Positions 42,604 to 52,831 are shown, numbered from the stretch's first letter. The stretch: DNA of 64,000 nt from Epithemia pelagica (GCA_946965045.2 OX337238.1:620001-684000), one strand, 5' to 3'. Made by a program: numbers and translations. Notes: a model not told the origin generated them from the sequence alone.

Positions 42604-45600
42604 ATGACCGAGGAGGAGGACGCTCCACCCACTGTGTTTAAGCCGACCAAGCCTAAGATCGGCGGCATCTTCCAGAGCAAACGAGATGAGTTTGTCATCT
42701 GGACTGGCGGGAAACCCAAAGCAGATTGGAAAGGGTTAGACCCAACCGCAAGACAAGAATACCTGCGTGCACTTCAAGTACGTACCTTCAACGACAAGCG
42801 GTTCAAGGACCGAGTGACAGGACCTGAAGACAAGTTTGACAAAAAGAAAGGAGACTTTAGTCGATTGAAGGACGACATTGAGCAACACCTTGTCATGCAT
42901 GGCATGGACTCGATCGCGTACTTACGTAATCCCCTTGATCCTACCGAAATGCTCTTCATTGTGACTGAACATCCCAAATACACTCCCAGCAAGGTCAAGG
43001 AGTTGATGGACGTGCAGATGACTCAGTACGATCAGTATGATCGCAACAATGATGTGAGCGCACGAGATTTCCTGTTCGACTGTCTTGAAAAGGGATTCAG
43101 AAGGGAAGTGCAGGATCAAGCACGGGACGTCAAATCGTTCCCCGAGCTTTTCATGGTGCTCGTAAAAATAGTAACCCATGACTCACCGCAGCACTGGGAA
43201 CAGGTGAAGAAAGATATGAGAGGATTACTCCCTCAAAAATATCCGGGCCAAGACATAATGGCACTCACCAAAGACTTCTCGCAGAAGGCGCGACCGCTGA
43301 TCGCCGCTGGGTTGTATGATCACACCCTGACCGCTAGCTTGATGACCAATATACTACGTGCCGAGTGGCCAGACACTCCCAAGTTTGAGCTCATGTACTT
43401 GGCCAAGAATCTAAACGACACCATCATTGAAGTTCGCTTCCAGGATCGCACCACTGCTGATCTGAAAATGCGAAAAGAAAAGCTGTGGTATACCGATATC
43501 ATTGAAACAGCAAACACAAAATATTTGGTTAGTGTCAAGGATGGCGAGTGGCGCCCCAAGCAGCATGCCACTGACTCCAAAGCGCCACCTACCTCGTTTG
43601 GAGCAAACAAAGCAATCGCGAAAACTACTCCGTCCCCTCGACAGAATCGCAGTAGTGGTCATAAGGGTGCCATGACCCAGGCAAGCTTGAATGCCCTCAT
43701 CAATTCGCTGAAACACCCGCCTGGCCATAACCCCACCCCTTCTCCATCCACTGGACCACGCAATCCCTCGACCGGTCACCGCGACAAGGGGGGAAAGAAG
43801 AAACCCCAACACAAAAAGAATATGACTCGAGTTGACCGTTCAAAGGTGCATCCGTGGCGGCTTGTGCCTCCGGCCTCTCATGAACCTGAATCCATGATCG
43901 TAGACGGGGTTATGTATTATTGGTGTGCCATCTGTAAACGATGGAATGACACCCATGGGACCGCCAAGCATATTGTTGGATACAAGAAAAACAAGCACGG
44001 TACCAAGGAATCCCGAGCCCACAAGCTCGAGTTTGATGTGTCCGCTTGGAAAACGGAGTTTGATTGTTGTGTGCTTTGTCATGACCAAGACTGTAATGCC
44101 AACGACTGGAAAGATCTTCCAGATTGCATGTCTCTTGAAGAAGACGACAAAGGATATACCAATACACAGGACTTCGACTTGTGCGCCTTTGTCATGCAAT
44201 GCGACTTCATGGAAGTACACGGAACCAACATGATTCAGCACCCAGTCAACAATCCCAACTTTGATCACCACTCGGCAGACACATCCTCCCTGGAATGGTC
44301 CTCCCATTCAAATAAGGATCCTCCACAGAACCAAGAAGAAACAAATTGTTGTGTGGACCACATCACCGAAGAACGGAAAACAGAGGGAGGAACTCCTCTG
44401 GGGTTGATTGTTGGGTCTGGAGAGTCAATTGTTGCATCCGATGAGTCCTTCCCTTCTCTACCACCTCTCGTACGTTGTCACTGCTGTGAAAAGAGATGTG
44501 GTAGTGAGACAGAAGCCGAAGCAAATACATTGTATTTCGACGAATGGGAGGATATCAACTCCTGGTATGACACATCAAGCAAGAACCAAAACATGGACAC
44601 GGATCTAAGCATGGCCATCCAAACTGTTGAAGCAAACACAGCTGCACACGAAGCGAGCTTTGACAGCTCTCAACTCAACCTTGGTAGTGACGACACACAT
44701 ATGCGTTCCCACAACACAACAATGAGCTCGATCCTCGATACGACACAGGACAGCTCGGTTTTGAGCGATGACAATATCTCAATGACCCCTCTCAAGAACT
44801 TGCAGAGAGGAGAGATTGCAAGTGGTGAGGAACAGGAGGATAGGAAACCTGCAGCAATGCAACCAGATATCTCACCTATCCAGATGGACCACACTTCACC
44901 TCCTCGACTCATTCTCCAACCTCGTCCTTCTGTGAGAACTTTAGAAGAATGGGCAAGAAGCTTTCAACCAGGACTACGTCCTCCTGCAACAGATCCACGG
45001 ATCTCCATAGAAGAAGAAGCAGCAAAAGCAAGACGAGACGGAATGCGTTATGAGAGAGCGCAGTACACCGTTTACGCTCTGCAACATCAAGAGCCAAAAC
45101 TTACCATCTCACAGGCCTACCAAAGAGTAAAGAACGAAGAATGGTACCTTGGATGGTATTTGGATGGTACGAGGATTCCACACCACCCAAATCCAGCTCC
45201 TGTCTGGCCTGGACTCGAGATTCAATCCGATCCACCACCTTGCCTTCTTCGGGCTCGCATTATGGAACATCGACCAATTGAACGAGGATACCATGCACAA
45301 TTTGTTGCCCTTCTCAATCAAAGCAACGCCACGCCGTCACCAGTCAATATCTCAGATCCGCCCTCTGTAAATCTCAGTTCAAGAAGCAAGGCATGTGAGA
45401 CTTTGGAACAGCAAGCAGAGGACATGGCTGACACAGCTGATGGAGAACGATCTTTCTCCTCGACGTCGTTCGTCGACACAAGCAATCTTGGAGAACAATA
45501 CGTTCCCACTGACGCTTCTCACACAACAAACGAAACAGATATCACTTACCCACGCATCAATCCCTTTGCGCAATACTATGCCAAGATGGCACTCATTGAG

Positions 45601-48600
45601 ATTGCTGACTCGGACTCGAGCTCCGACGACGAAGAGATGACTGATGCAAACGAAAATTTGGAAAGTGAAGATGAGATCGACGAGAACAACGAGTCCCCTT
45701 TTGTCTCACTCTGTGACAGTATCATCCAATACCTCACGTGTGTCCCCCACAGTATTACTGTGATCCATAATGTACTGGGGAAGCACGGGTTTGACCAAGA
45801 TCCAGACAAAATGGACGTCCTCTTAACCAACGCGACTGAGGAATTAGTGACAACACGCCTTGCATTCAACCGTGAGTCTGATCCAGCTACACGTGGAGAG
45901 CTGGAAATCAAGCTACACAACCAAGGCGAGCTTGTTAAAGAACTATGCATTTACACACATGCACGTGAACAGGTTGAAGGATCACCCTATTCCAATCGGA
46001 GTCTACCTTTGACTCTCATTCACGAATTTGCTTGGGACTTAGCGGCCGGCGACCTTGCTCCTGACATCCCGACGCCGGTGTGCCCTGATCGTGTTCGTTC
46101 TGATGGATCTAGCAGTACAGTCTATCCATCACAATCACAGACGCCTCGTGACAGTCCTAGCAAAGACTTTCCGGATTTCGATCAGTTCGAAATGAACTAT
46201 GCACCTTATAGTACTTTCTCGGACACCACGCCCGGAGATACACGTGGCCCTACACGTGTAAGCAACCACACTGCGCCTGTCGGGTCGGGACAAACGCAGG
46301 GCGAGACAACCACAATTTCTCCTTTCCCTTGGCCCATGTTTGCGGCTAGCTTCACGACCCTTCTTGTGGTCCTATCCAGTATCCTTTGGATCCTACCTGC
46401 TCCTCACCCTCTGGAACATGCCAACAATGCAACTATTTCAGGTTTTAAGTCTATTTGGTCGGGAATGACCCATCTGTACTTGGGAATCCGAGACTTGACC
46501 TACGGCGGATCTGCCCTTGTTTGGAGTGTTCTTATTCACCCATCGTGCCAACCGGCTTTCTTCACCTGGTTGTGCTGTTGGTTGGCTGCCTTCATGGTTG
46601 CACCCTGGGAATCGCCTAGCGTGGCACATACTGCCCCTATCCGTTCTTTATTCTCACCCCAGCCACAGCGCCCATCCGCTGTGAACCATTTCCGAGTCAA
46701 TCTCCACCCACGTCGCCAAGCTCCACCACCTTTGTTCGGGAACACGCTTCTCTCCCACACCTTCTGGTGCAAGATTGTTGGATCCATCCTTAATGGCCGC
46801 GTCCTTTCCCACTGCCTCCGTTTGATTGTTGTGTCTGTTGGTAAATTGTTGCTTTCTGGCAGGGCAAATCGCTCGAAAGAGGGAGAACACCAACCTTTGT
46901 CCCCTCGACGAGCCGGTCCCAAACGCAAACGCAAATCCGTTTTCCGACCAATTCACCCTGCTCCAGTCACCAAGAGAGCACGAATGCGGACTCGACTGAC
47001 ACGGGTTAACCGTCCATCCTTGCAACAACGACTTCGTCAACAACGAATCCATTCCAAGAAGCGACGCAACCCACAAGAAGCATACTGTACCACACCCATA
47101 GACCGCTATCAGAACCCCCATCGCGCCAACCATCCATCGAACCCGATGAACCATCATCGGAATAGGAACTCTAATAACCGCCCGTCGACAAATCCTGTCG
47201 ACATCTTCAGGAACACACGATCTGCAAAGGAACGAGAAATGTTCGCTCTTGCAGCGTGCCTTGAGGGACCCACACTCTGCGATGTCTTCAGGACCTTGGG
47301 GAGCACACCACACCACCAATGGGAACAAATTACACAAGCTGGACTCCAAGCTTGCCTTCAGGATCCTCTCGCTTTACGAAGCGCCATGCCACACAATGCA
47401 TCCTATCCAATTATTTGGGACAGCGGAGCAAGCATCTCGATCACAAACCAGACTCAAGACTTCATCGGAACAATCCAGCCCTTGCCAAACTTCAATGTAA
47501 AAGGAATCGCCAACAGGATGAAGGCAACAGGCCGAGGTTTTGTCTTATGGTCTGTGCTCGACACCGAAGGGAAGCTCAGACAGCTCAAACTTCCTGCCTT
47601 TCTTGTGCCAAAGACCAACGCAAGACTCCTGTCAACACAAAGTCTGCTCCAAACATACGACGGTGAGAAAATCATCCAAGATGGAAAGACAATGGTGCTT
47701 ACAGGAATGCCCGGTGACAAGAAACGAACGCAAATCACAATTCTCATTAATCCGTCCAACAACCTGCCCATGTCGTATGGCTACGACCACAAAGAAGTAA
47801 AGAAAAGCGCACACGCTCTCAGCTCCATCATTACAGAAACGTCACAGCACAACATGAATTTAAGTGAAGCGCAACAAGAATTGGTACGTTGGCACAATCG
47901 CTTCGGCCACCTGTCGTTTCGAAAAGTTCAATTTGTTATGAGAACCGGAGTGCTTGCAACCAGTGAACACAAGCGTCGACTCCACATCAAAGCATCCACT
48001 CTCACGAACTTACCTCTTTGTGCAGCCTGCCAATATGGCAAACAAAAGCGAAGACCGTCACCTGGAACCACAAGTTCCATTGTGAAGGATCGCAAGGGGA
48101 TAACAAAAGCAGAAAATTTATATCCTGGACAATGTGTCAGTGTCGATCATTTCGTATGCTCTACTAAGGGAAGAAGATTCAATACTCAGGGTTCATCCGC
48201 GTCTAAGGATATGTATATGGGTGGAGCAATATTCGTAGACCACGCTTCGGGTTACACCTGGATTGGCTTTCAGAGCCACTTAAATACTCATGAAACTCTA
48301 CACGTTAAAAATTCCTTCGAGTTATTTTGTAGAGACGTTGGAGTTATGCCCTCTCAGTATCTCACCGATAATGGATCGGCATTCACCTCTGCCAAATATA
48401 CAGAGTCCCTACAAACTTTTGCTCAAACGTACCGCTTTGCTGGAGTAGGGGCTCATCATCACGCCGGTATAGCCGAACGGGCCATACAAACAATTATGTC
48501 TATAGCGCGCACCATGATGCTACACGCCGCTATACATTGGCCAGAAATGGCTGATCCCTCACTATGGCCCATGGCTGTGTCCCATGCTACCTTCCTATGT

Positions 48601-51057
48601 AACCATGTCCCCAACACCGCCACCGGAATAAGCCCACATGATTTATTCACTCGCACTAGATGGGAGCAGCGAAAGTTCCACGACTTACACGTGTGGGGCT
48701 GCCCTGTCTACGTACTGGACAAATCTATGTCAGATGGAAAGAAGCTACCTAGGTGGAAGCCACGTTCCACACGGTGTATACTAATGGGCTTGAGTAATCG
48801 ACACGCAACAACTGTACCTTTAGTTTTAAACCCTTCTACAGGATATATCACACCGCAATTCCATGTGGTATTCGATGATTGGTTTTCTACAATAGCCACT
48901 TCCGTTGAGGATGTTCCAGATTTCACTAGTACTAAATGGGACCAATTATTCGGAGAATCTCGATATCAATATACTGAAGATGAAACAGAAGAAAATATGG
49001 AATCGCCTACTGCAACTGATGAGGTCCATCGATCCAAATATGAAAATCGATTGGATCATATCCATCAATCCATGGATCGGCATATTCCCGACAATCCTTT
49101 ACCCATTCCCACTCCTCCCACTTTGCCTCCTGTTTCTTCTCACTCTGCTCCCGTAGCGGAACCGACACTGCCCTCAGAGGGAGTTCCACACACCCCTGTT
49201 GCAGCGCCCCTTCCTCAGAGGGAGAACACCGTCTTAACGCCAATCGCAGAGCAGGATCCTCCTTCACCCCCTGTTATGACCCCCTTAAAATCTGCCACTC
49301 CTAAGAGGGAACAACCTCCTCCGGAACCGACTCCACCAAGTTCTTTCAGAACTAGTAGACGCTCCGGACGAACTATCCGTCCACCGCAACGTTATGTACA
49401 GGATGCTAACCTAGCCTCTCTAGCTCCGTCCTATCAGCCTAACGATCTGCTTTCAATGATGAAAGCGTCGATTTCCGACCCGGACACATTGAGCTATGAC
49501 GAAGCAATGCGAGATAACGACATAGATAGGTGGAAAGAAGCGGCCGAAAATGAGATTAGGGAACTAGAAGAAAAAGGAACATGGACGGAAGTGCCGAAAT
49601 CCGAGGCAACTACAAGAATCCTACCAGGAACATGGGTCTTTAAAAGAAAGCGCTCTCCAGATGGAGAGATACGAAAATACAAAGCTAGGTACTGTGTACG
49701 AGGAGACCTTCAGGAAACCGAAGAAGAAAATTACTCTCCTGTTGTCAATTGGAGCACAATTCGAATAGTGCTGGTCCTTAGTCTAGTTCTAGGATGGGAG
49801 CTTGCTTGCATCGATTTCAACAATGCATTCGTGCAAGCAACACTTCATGAACCTGTCTGGATTCACCTTCCAAGAGGTTTCAGATCATCATCACCCGGAA
49901 CTATGTGCCTCAGGCTTCTTAAGAGTCTATACGGACTCTCATCCGCACCAAGACTTTGGTACGATCACCTAGTAAAGGCCCTATTGGAAGATGGTTTCCA
50001 AATGAGTAAGCATGATAAATGTCTACTGTACAAGAAAGACATAATTATCTTTCTCTGGGTAGATGACTGTGGTGTATGTGCCCCTACAATGAAACTTGTA
50101 GACGACCTTATTGAACGGCTAAAAGAGAAAGGACTATCTTTGCAAAAAGAAGGAAACTTCACTGATTACCTAGGGATCAATTTTGTACATGACGAAAAGA
50201 CCAAGTCAATTACAATGACCCAAAAGGGCCTGATCAACAAAATAATCGAAGCTACAGGACTACAAGACTGTAAGCCCAACTGGACACCAGCCACACAACT
50301 GGCACTCGGAAGCGATCCAGATGGTGAACCTATGCAAGAAAAATGGCAATACAGGTCCATTGTCGGCATGCTACTGTACCTGGCCACTAACACGCGACCC
50401 GACATAGCCTTTGCAGTTAGTCAAGTAGCAAGATTTAGTACAGCTCCGAAGAAGTCTCACGCAGCAGCAATCAAAACTATAGTCCGCTACCTAGTGCGTA
50501 CTAAAGACAAGGGAACGATTTTCACCCCTACCAAAGACTTTAAGTTGGATTGTTATGTAGATGCCGATTTCGCCGGTCTACACGGACGAGAACCACAAGA
50601 TAACCCTGTAAGCGCCAAGTCCCGTACAGGATATATTCTAAGTCTTTCTGGGTGCCCTTTAATTTGGCGTTCCCAACTTCAGTCGTCAGTAGCCCTAAGT
50701 ACTCTCCAAGCCGAGTACCATGCCCTCTCACAAGCCATGCGTAGTGTCATAGCTACCCGACGTGTAGTAGAGGAACTATTGACTAATCTGGACCTTCCAT
50801 TCGAAAAGCCTACAATCTACTCAGAGGTATTCGAAGATAATTCTGGTGCCTTCTATCTTGCAACAAAGCAAAGGTTGACGCCTAGAACAAAGCATTTTAA
50901 CACCTACCTTCATTTCTTTTGGGAACATGTTGGCGATCACCCAGGAGGAACTAAGGTCAGCATGGTGAGCACAGAAGAACAACGAGCTGATTACTTTACA
51001 AAGTGTCAAGCACGTGACCTCTTCGAACGATGCCGAAAACTTAATCAAGGATGGTAA
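42604..51057 (+). CDS. Copia Gag-Pol polyprotein with large extra region
   Basis: ATG 42604 is the first ATG after the LTR, and in frame; the frame is open back to 42355, but only with non-ATG codons. The product is about 2817 residues. Order: Gag-like helical region (about 20-360); a C-x2-C-x6-H-x4-H motif (C441, C444, H451, H456) in place of the usual CCHC knuckle; an acidic region; hydrophobic segments at about 1245-1268, 1302-1335 and 1387-1419; a basic tract (PKRKRK) from about 1439; protease DSGAS at 1606; integrase HHCC (H1764, H1769, CAAC) and D1848, D1922, E1958 (DD35E); RT ending in WVDD at 2485-2488; RNase H with CYVDADFAG from about 2650. No stop or frameshift was found. Gag and Pol share one frame, as is usual in copia. 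Confidence 0.95.
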   Translation: MTEEEDAPPTVFKPTKPKIGGIFQSKRDEFVIWTGGKPKADWKGLDPTARQEYLRALQVRTFNDKRFKDRVTGPEDKFDKKKGDFSRLKDDIEQHLVMHGMDSIAYLRNPLDPTEMLFIVTEHPKYTPSKVKELMDVQMTQYDQYDRNNDVSARDFLFDCLEKGFRREVQDQARDVKSFPELFMVLVKIVTHDSPQHWEQVKKDMRGLLPQKYPGQDIMALTKDFSQKARPLIAAGLYDHTLTASLMTNILRAEWPDTPKFELMYLAKNLNDTIIEVRFQDRTTADLKMRKEKLWYTDIIETANTKYLVSVKDGEWRPKQHATDSKAPPTSFGANKAIAKTTPSPRQNRSSGHKGAMTQASLNALINSLKHPPGHNPTPSPSTGPRNPSTGHRDKGGKKKPQHKKNMTRVDRSKVHPWRLVPPASHEPESMIVDGVMYYWCAICKRWNDTHGTAKHIVGYKKNKHGTKESRAHKLEFDVSAWKTEFDCCVLCHDQDCNANDWKDLPDCMSLEEDDKGYTNTQDFDLCAFVMQCDFMEVHGTNMIQHPVNNPNFDHHSADTSSLEWSSHSNKDPPQNQEETNCCVDHITEERKTEGGTPLGLIVGSGESIVASDESFPSLPPLVRCHCCEKRCGSETEAEANTLYFDEWEDINSWYDTSSKNQNMDTDLSMAIQTVEANTAAHEASFDSSQLNLGSDDTHMRSHNTTMSSILDTTQDSSVLSDDNISMTPLKNLQRGEIASGEEQEDRKPAAMQPDISPIQMDHTSPPRLILQPRPSVRTLEEWARSFQPGLRPPATDPRISIEEEAAKARRDGMRYERAQYTVYALQHQEPKLTISQAYQRVKNEEWYLGWYLDGTRIPHHPNPAPVWPGLEIQSDPPPCLLRARIMEHRPIERGYHAQFVALLNQSNATPSPVNISDPPSVNLSSRSKACETLEQQAEDMADTADGERSFSSTSFVDTSNLGEQYVPTDASHTTNETDITYPRINPFAQYYAKMALIEIADSDSSSDDEEMTDANENLESEDEIDENNESPFVSLCDSIIQYLTCVPHSITVIHNVLGKHGFDQDPDKMDVLLTNATEELVTTRLAFNRESDPATRGELEIKLHNQGELVKELCIYTHAREQVEGSPYSNRSLPLTLIHEFAWDLAAGDLAPDIPTPVCPDRVRSDGSSSTVYPSQSQTPRDSPSKDFPDFDQFEMNYAPYSTFSDTTPGDTRGPTRVSNHTAPVGSGQTQGETTTISPFPWPMFAASFTTLLVVLSSILWILPAPHPLEHANNATISGFKSIWSGMTHLYLGIRDLTYGGSALVWSVLIHPSCQPAFFTWLCCWLAAFMVAPWESPSVAHTAPIRSLFSPQPQRPSAVNHFRVNLHPRRQAPPPLFGNTLLSHTFWCKIVGSILNGRVLSHCLRLIVVSVGKLLLSGRANRSKEGEHQPLSPRRAGPKRKRKSVFRPIHPAPVTKRARMRTRLTRVNRPSLQQRLRQQRIHSKKRRNPQEAYCTTPIDRYQNPHRANHPSNPMNHHRNRNSNNRPSTNPVDIFRNTRSAKEREMFALAACLEGPTLCDVFRTLGSTPHHQWEQITQAGLQACLQDPLALRSAMPHNASYPIIWDSGASISITNQTQDFIGTIQPLPNFNVKGIANRMKATGRGFVLWSVLDTEGKLRQLKLPAFLVPKTNARLLSTQSLLQTYDGEKIIQDGKTMVLTGMPGDKKRTQITILINPSNNLPMSYGYDHKEVKKSAHALSSIITETSQHNMNLSEAQQELVRWHNRFGHLSFRKVQFVMRTGVLATSEHKRRLHIKASTLTNLPLCAACQYGKQKRRPSPGTTSSIVKDRKGITKAENLYPGQCVSVDHFVCSTKGRRFNTQGSSASKDMYMGGAIFVDHASGYTWIGFQSHLNTHETLHVKNSFELFCRDVGVMPSQYLTDNGSAFTSAKYTESLQTFAQTYRFAGVGAHHHAGIAERAIQTIMSIARTMMLHAAIHWPEMADPSLWPMAVSHATFLCNHVPNTATGISPHDLFTRTRWEQRKFHDLHVWGCPVYVLDKSMSDGKKLPRWKPRSTRCILMGLSNRHATTVPLVLNPSTGYITPQFHVVFDDWFSTIATSVEDVPDFTSTKWDQLFGESRYQYTEDETEENMESPTATDEVHRSKYENRLDHIHQSMDRHIPDNPLPIPTPPTLPPVSSHSAPVAEPTLPSEGVPHTPVAAPLPQRENTVLTPIAEQDPPSPPVMTPLKSATPKREQPPPEPTPPSSFRTSRRSGRTIRPPQRYVQDANLASLAPSYQPNDLLSMMKASISDPDTLSYDEAMRDNDIDRWKEAAENEIRELEEKGTWTEVPKSEATTRILPGTWVFKRKRSPDGEIRKYKARYCVRGDLQETEEENYSPVVNWSTIRIVLVLSLVLGWELACIDFNNAFVQATLHEPVWIHLPRGFRSSSPGTMCLRLLKSLYGLSSAPRLWYDHLVKALLEDGFQMSKHDKCLLYKKDIIIFLWVDDCGVCAPTMKLVDDLIERLKEKGLSLQKEGNFTDYLGINFVHDEKTKSITMTQKGLINKIIEATGLQDCKPNWTPATQLALGSDPDGEPMQEKWQYRSIVGMLLYLATNTRPDIAFAVSQVARFSTAPKKSHAAAIKTIVRYLVRTKDKGTIFTPTKDFKLDCYVDADFAGLHGREPQDNPVSAKSRTGYILSLSGCPLIWRSQLQSSVALSTLQAEYHALSQAMRSVIATRRVVEELLTNLDLPFEKPTIYSEVFEDNSGAFYLATKQRLTPRTKHFNTYLHFFWEHVGDHPGGTKVSMVSTEEQRADYFTKCQARDLFERCRKLNQGW

Positions 51058-51121
51058 CTCCTCTCTCTCTTTCTGCCCTCCGACATCTCGGGGCATATCG
51101 CAATTTGAGAAATCACTCCAT

Positions 51122-51130
51122 GAGAGGGAG
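51122..51130 (+). other. Polypurine tract
   Basis: gagagggag directly before the right LTR, the expected place for plus-strand DNA priming. Confidence 0.7.
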
Positions 51131-51845
51131 AGTTAAGACATAGCTATTCTACAACGTCTGTATCCGATCAACTAGTCCAGCTAGCACACCTAGTTTATCG
51201 TCCAGGTTTGAGACATCTGTTACAAACCGCTGCATGCGACACAAACCTTGACGTGTATCTAAGATTCATTACGTGTACTTAAATAGAAGTAGGCCGTTGA
51301 ACGGACAGACGGACCCGCAACAGGAATTTGTGGATAAGCATAACTATGCCCTCTACTATCCGGAAGAGATGTACGCTGGACGAGCTACACTCGGAAGTAA
51401 GGGCTACATAAATCGAGGATCCAGAAAAGAACGTGATCCTCGAGAATAGAACTTGATCTTCATCAACAGGAGATCCAACCCAAGATGGAACACATTCCTC
51501 TATGGAGTAGAACAAGTTCTATTAGTCCCTAATCGTAGCTCCATAGTACTTGTCCACTGAAGTAAGGAATACGCTCCTCATGTACGACTAGATTTTGGGG
51601 GATGATGACCGAACGATCCGAGAGGAGCCAAACCATCTCAAGATGAAAAACACAATCTTTAGTTTAATCTCACTTCTTTATAAACATCCAGTTTGATAAC
51701 CGAACTTGTTTTGTAACGGAGGAGTCGACCTATTACGCTGATAGAAGGTGAGGGCCCCATCGTCTATTGTGCATATAGGTTGACCTAGAGAAACTACTGT
51801 ATCTAACTCTATCGTCTAGAGTTAGCTTTTCACCCACCTTTAACT
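51131..51845 (+). repeat. Right LTR
   Basis: The same 715 bases as the left LTR, AGTTAAG to CTTTAACT, followed at once by the GGAGA target copy. No difference from the left LTR was seen by eye. Confidence 0.93.
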
Positions 51846-51850
51846 GGAGA
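51846..51850 (+). repeat. Target-site duplication, right copy
   Basis: GGAGA, equal to 41489-41493. It fixes the right boundary of the element at 51845. Confidence 0.75.
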
Positions 51851-52507
51851 GAAACGAGGCAGGATGTCACCAGAATTTTTGGGGACTCAATCATCCGTTG
51901 CCGAGCAGTCAGACGCACGACGATCTATCTCCGCTCTAGCTTTTCCACTGTTACCACAAAATTATCGGTCACAGTCAGTGTCATCCATTCAATGGTTGCC
52001 ACGATCGAGGACACGCATCCAGCGCGAATAAAGTGTCGCTATGGTACTCTGCAAAAACATGATCACCAGTCGTATCGGAGACATTCATGACACCAAAACA
52101 TTTTTGGTTTGGTTCGCCGGACATCTCCGAGTCTTTCAGTGTACCCAAACTCCAAACGGAACCATGCGCGACACAGAGAAACTATACAATTTGCTAGATT
52201 GGATGAAAGACATGGAAACTTTCTCTCTCCAATTTGGGGACATTATCAGCCGGAAGGACACATTACAATGATGAACGCACAACGGCAACGGACATTGAAA
52301 ATTTGATAGCAAAGAAGAATAACCGGCAAGCCTCAATAAAGGCACGAGACCTGGACAGCGTCAATCGCACTGTGGGCACCGTGCTAGCAGAGGACGATCT
52401 CATAAAATGCATTTGGAGATGAGAACAAAGCAACGGCACAAGCCAACTCACCACAACCTTTTTTGAAACCAAGAAGTCCACGTTTCCCGTCTCCTACATT
52501 GATCAAG
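51851..52507. other. Region between the retroelement and the repeat-protein gene
   Basis: About 660 bases. A 76-residue plus frame (52041-52271) and its neighbours have no domain and overlap in two frames. The right end should hold the promoter of the secreted repeat protein. Confidence 0.4.
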
Positions 52508-52831
52508 ATGGCCATTTTTCGCTTCCCTTCCTTTTCTGCCGTGTTGGTTTCTCTTTTGTTGTGGTTGTCTTCGACCAGCAATGTATTGGTCCTGGCTTCT
52601 GACAGTGGCAAGGCTGGCATGATGGGTGGTGACAGTGGCAAGGCTGGCATGATGGGCGGTGACAGCGGCAAAGCTGGCATGATGGGCGGTGACAGTGGCA
52701 AGGCTGGCATGATGGGCGGTGACAGCAGTGGCAAGGCTGGTGGCAAGGGCATGACCAAGGCTCCCAAGGCAGATAGTGGCAAGGCTGGTGGCAAGGGCAT
52801 GACCAAGGCTCCCAAGGCAGATAGTGGCTAG
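52508..52831 (+). CDS. Secreted Gly/Lys/Met repeat protein, frame cut by TAG
   Basis: ATG 52508 starts a clear signal peptide (FRFPSFSAVLVSLLLWLSS) of about 30 residues. Four exact 10-residue repeats SGKAGMMGGD and then 16-residue repeats SGKAGGKGMTKAPKAD follow. The frame stops at TAG 52829-52831, where the other units have AAG (Lys). Past the TAG it continues in frame for 30 codons to TAA 52919-52921, ending GDSRRRHRN. The intact reading would be 137 residues; the visible one is 107. Low-complexity secreted Lys-rich proteins occur in diatom cell walls, but a link to silica is only a guess. The TAG may be a null allele, an assembly error or a read-through site. Confidence 0.6.
   Translation: MAIFRFPSFSAVLVSLLLWLSSTSNVLVLASDSGKAGMMGGDSGKAGMMGGDSGKAGMMGGDSGKAGMMGGDSSGKAGGKGMTKAPKADSGKAGGKGMTKAPKADSG

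Larger units (their letters stand above)
41494..51845 (+). mobile_element. Complete Ty1/copia LTR retrotransposon
   Basis: A 10.35-kb element: 715-base LTRs at both ends that I read as identical, a 5-base target duplication, a primer-binding candidate, a purine tract and one uninterrupted Gag-Pol frame. The order protease, integrase, RT, RNase H places it in Ty1/copia (Pseudoviridae-like), where diatom CoDi-type elements belong. It lies downstream of argininosuccinate lyase and does not break a gene I can see. Identical LTRs mean a recent insertion. It is about twice the usual copia length because of the extra region between Gag and protease. Confidence 0.95.
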
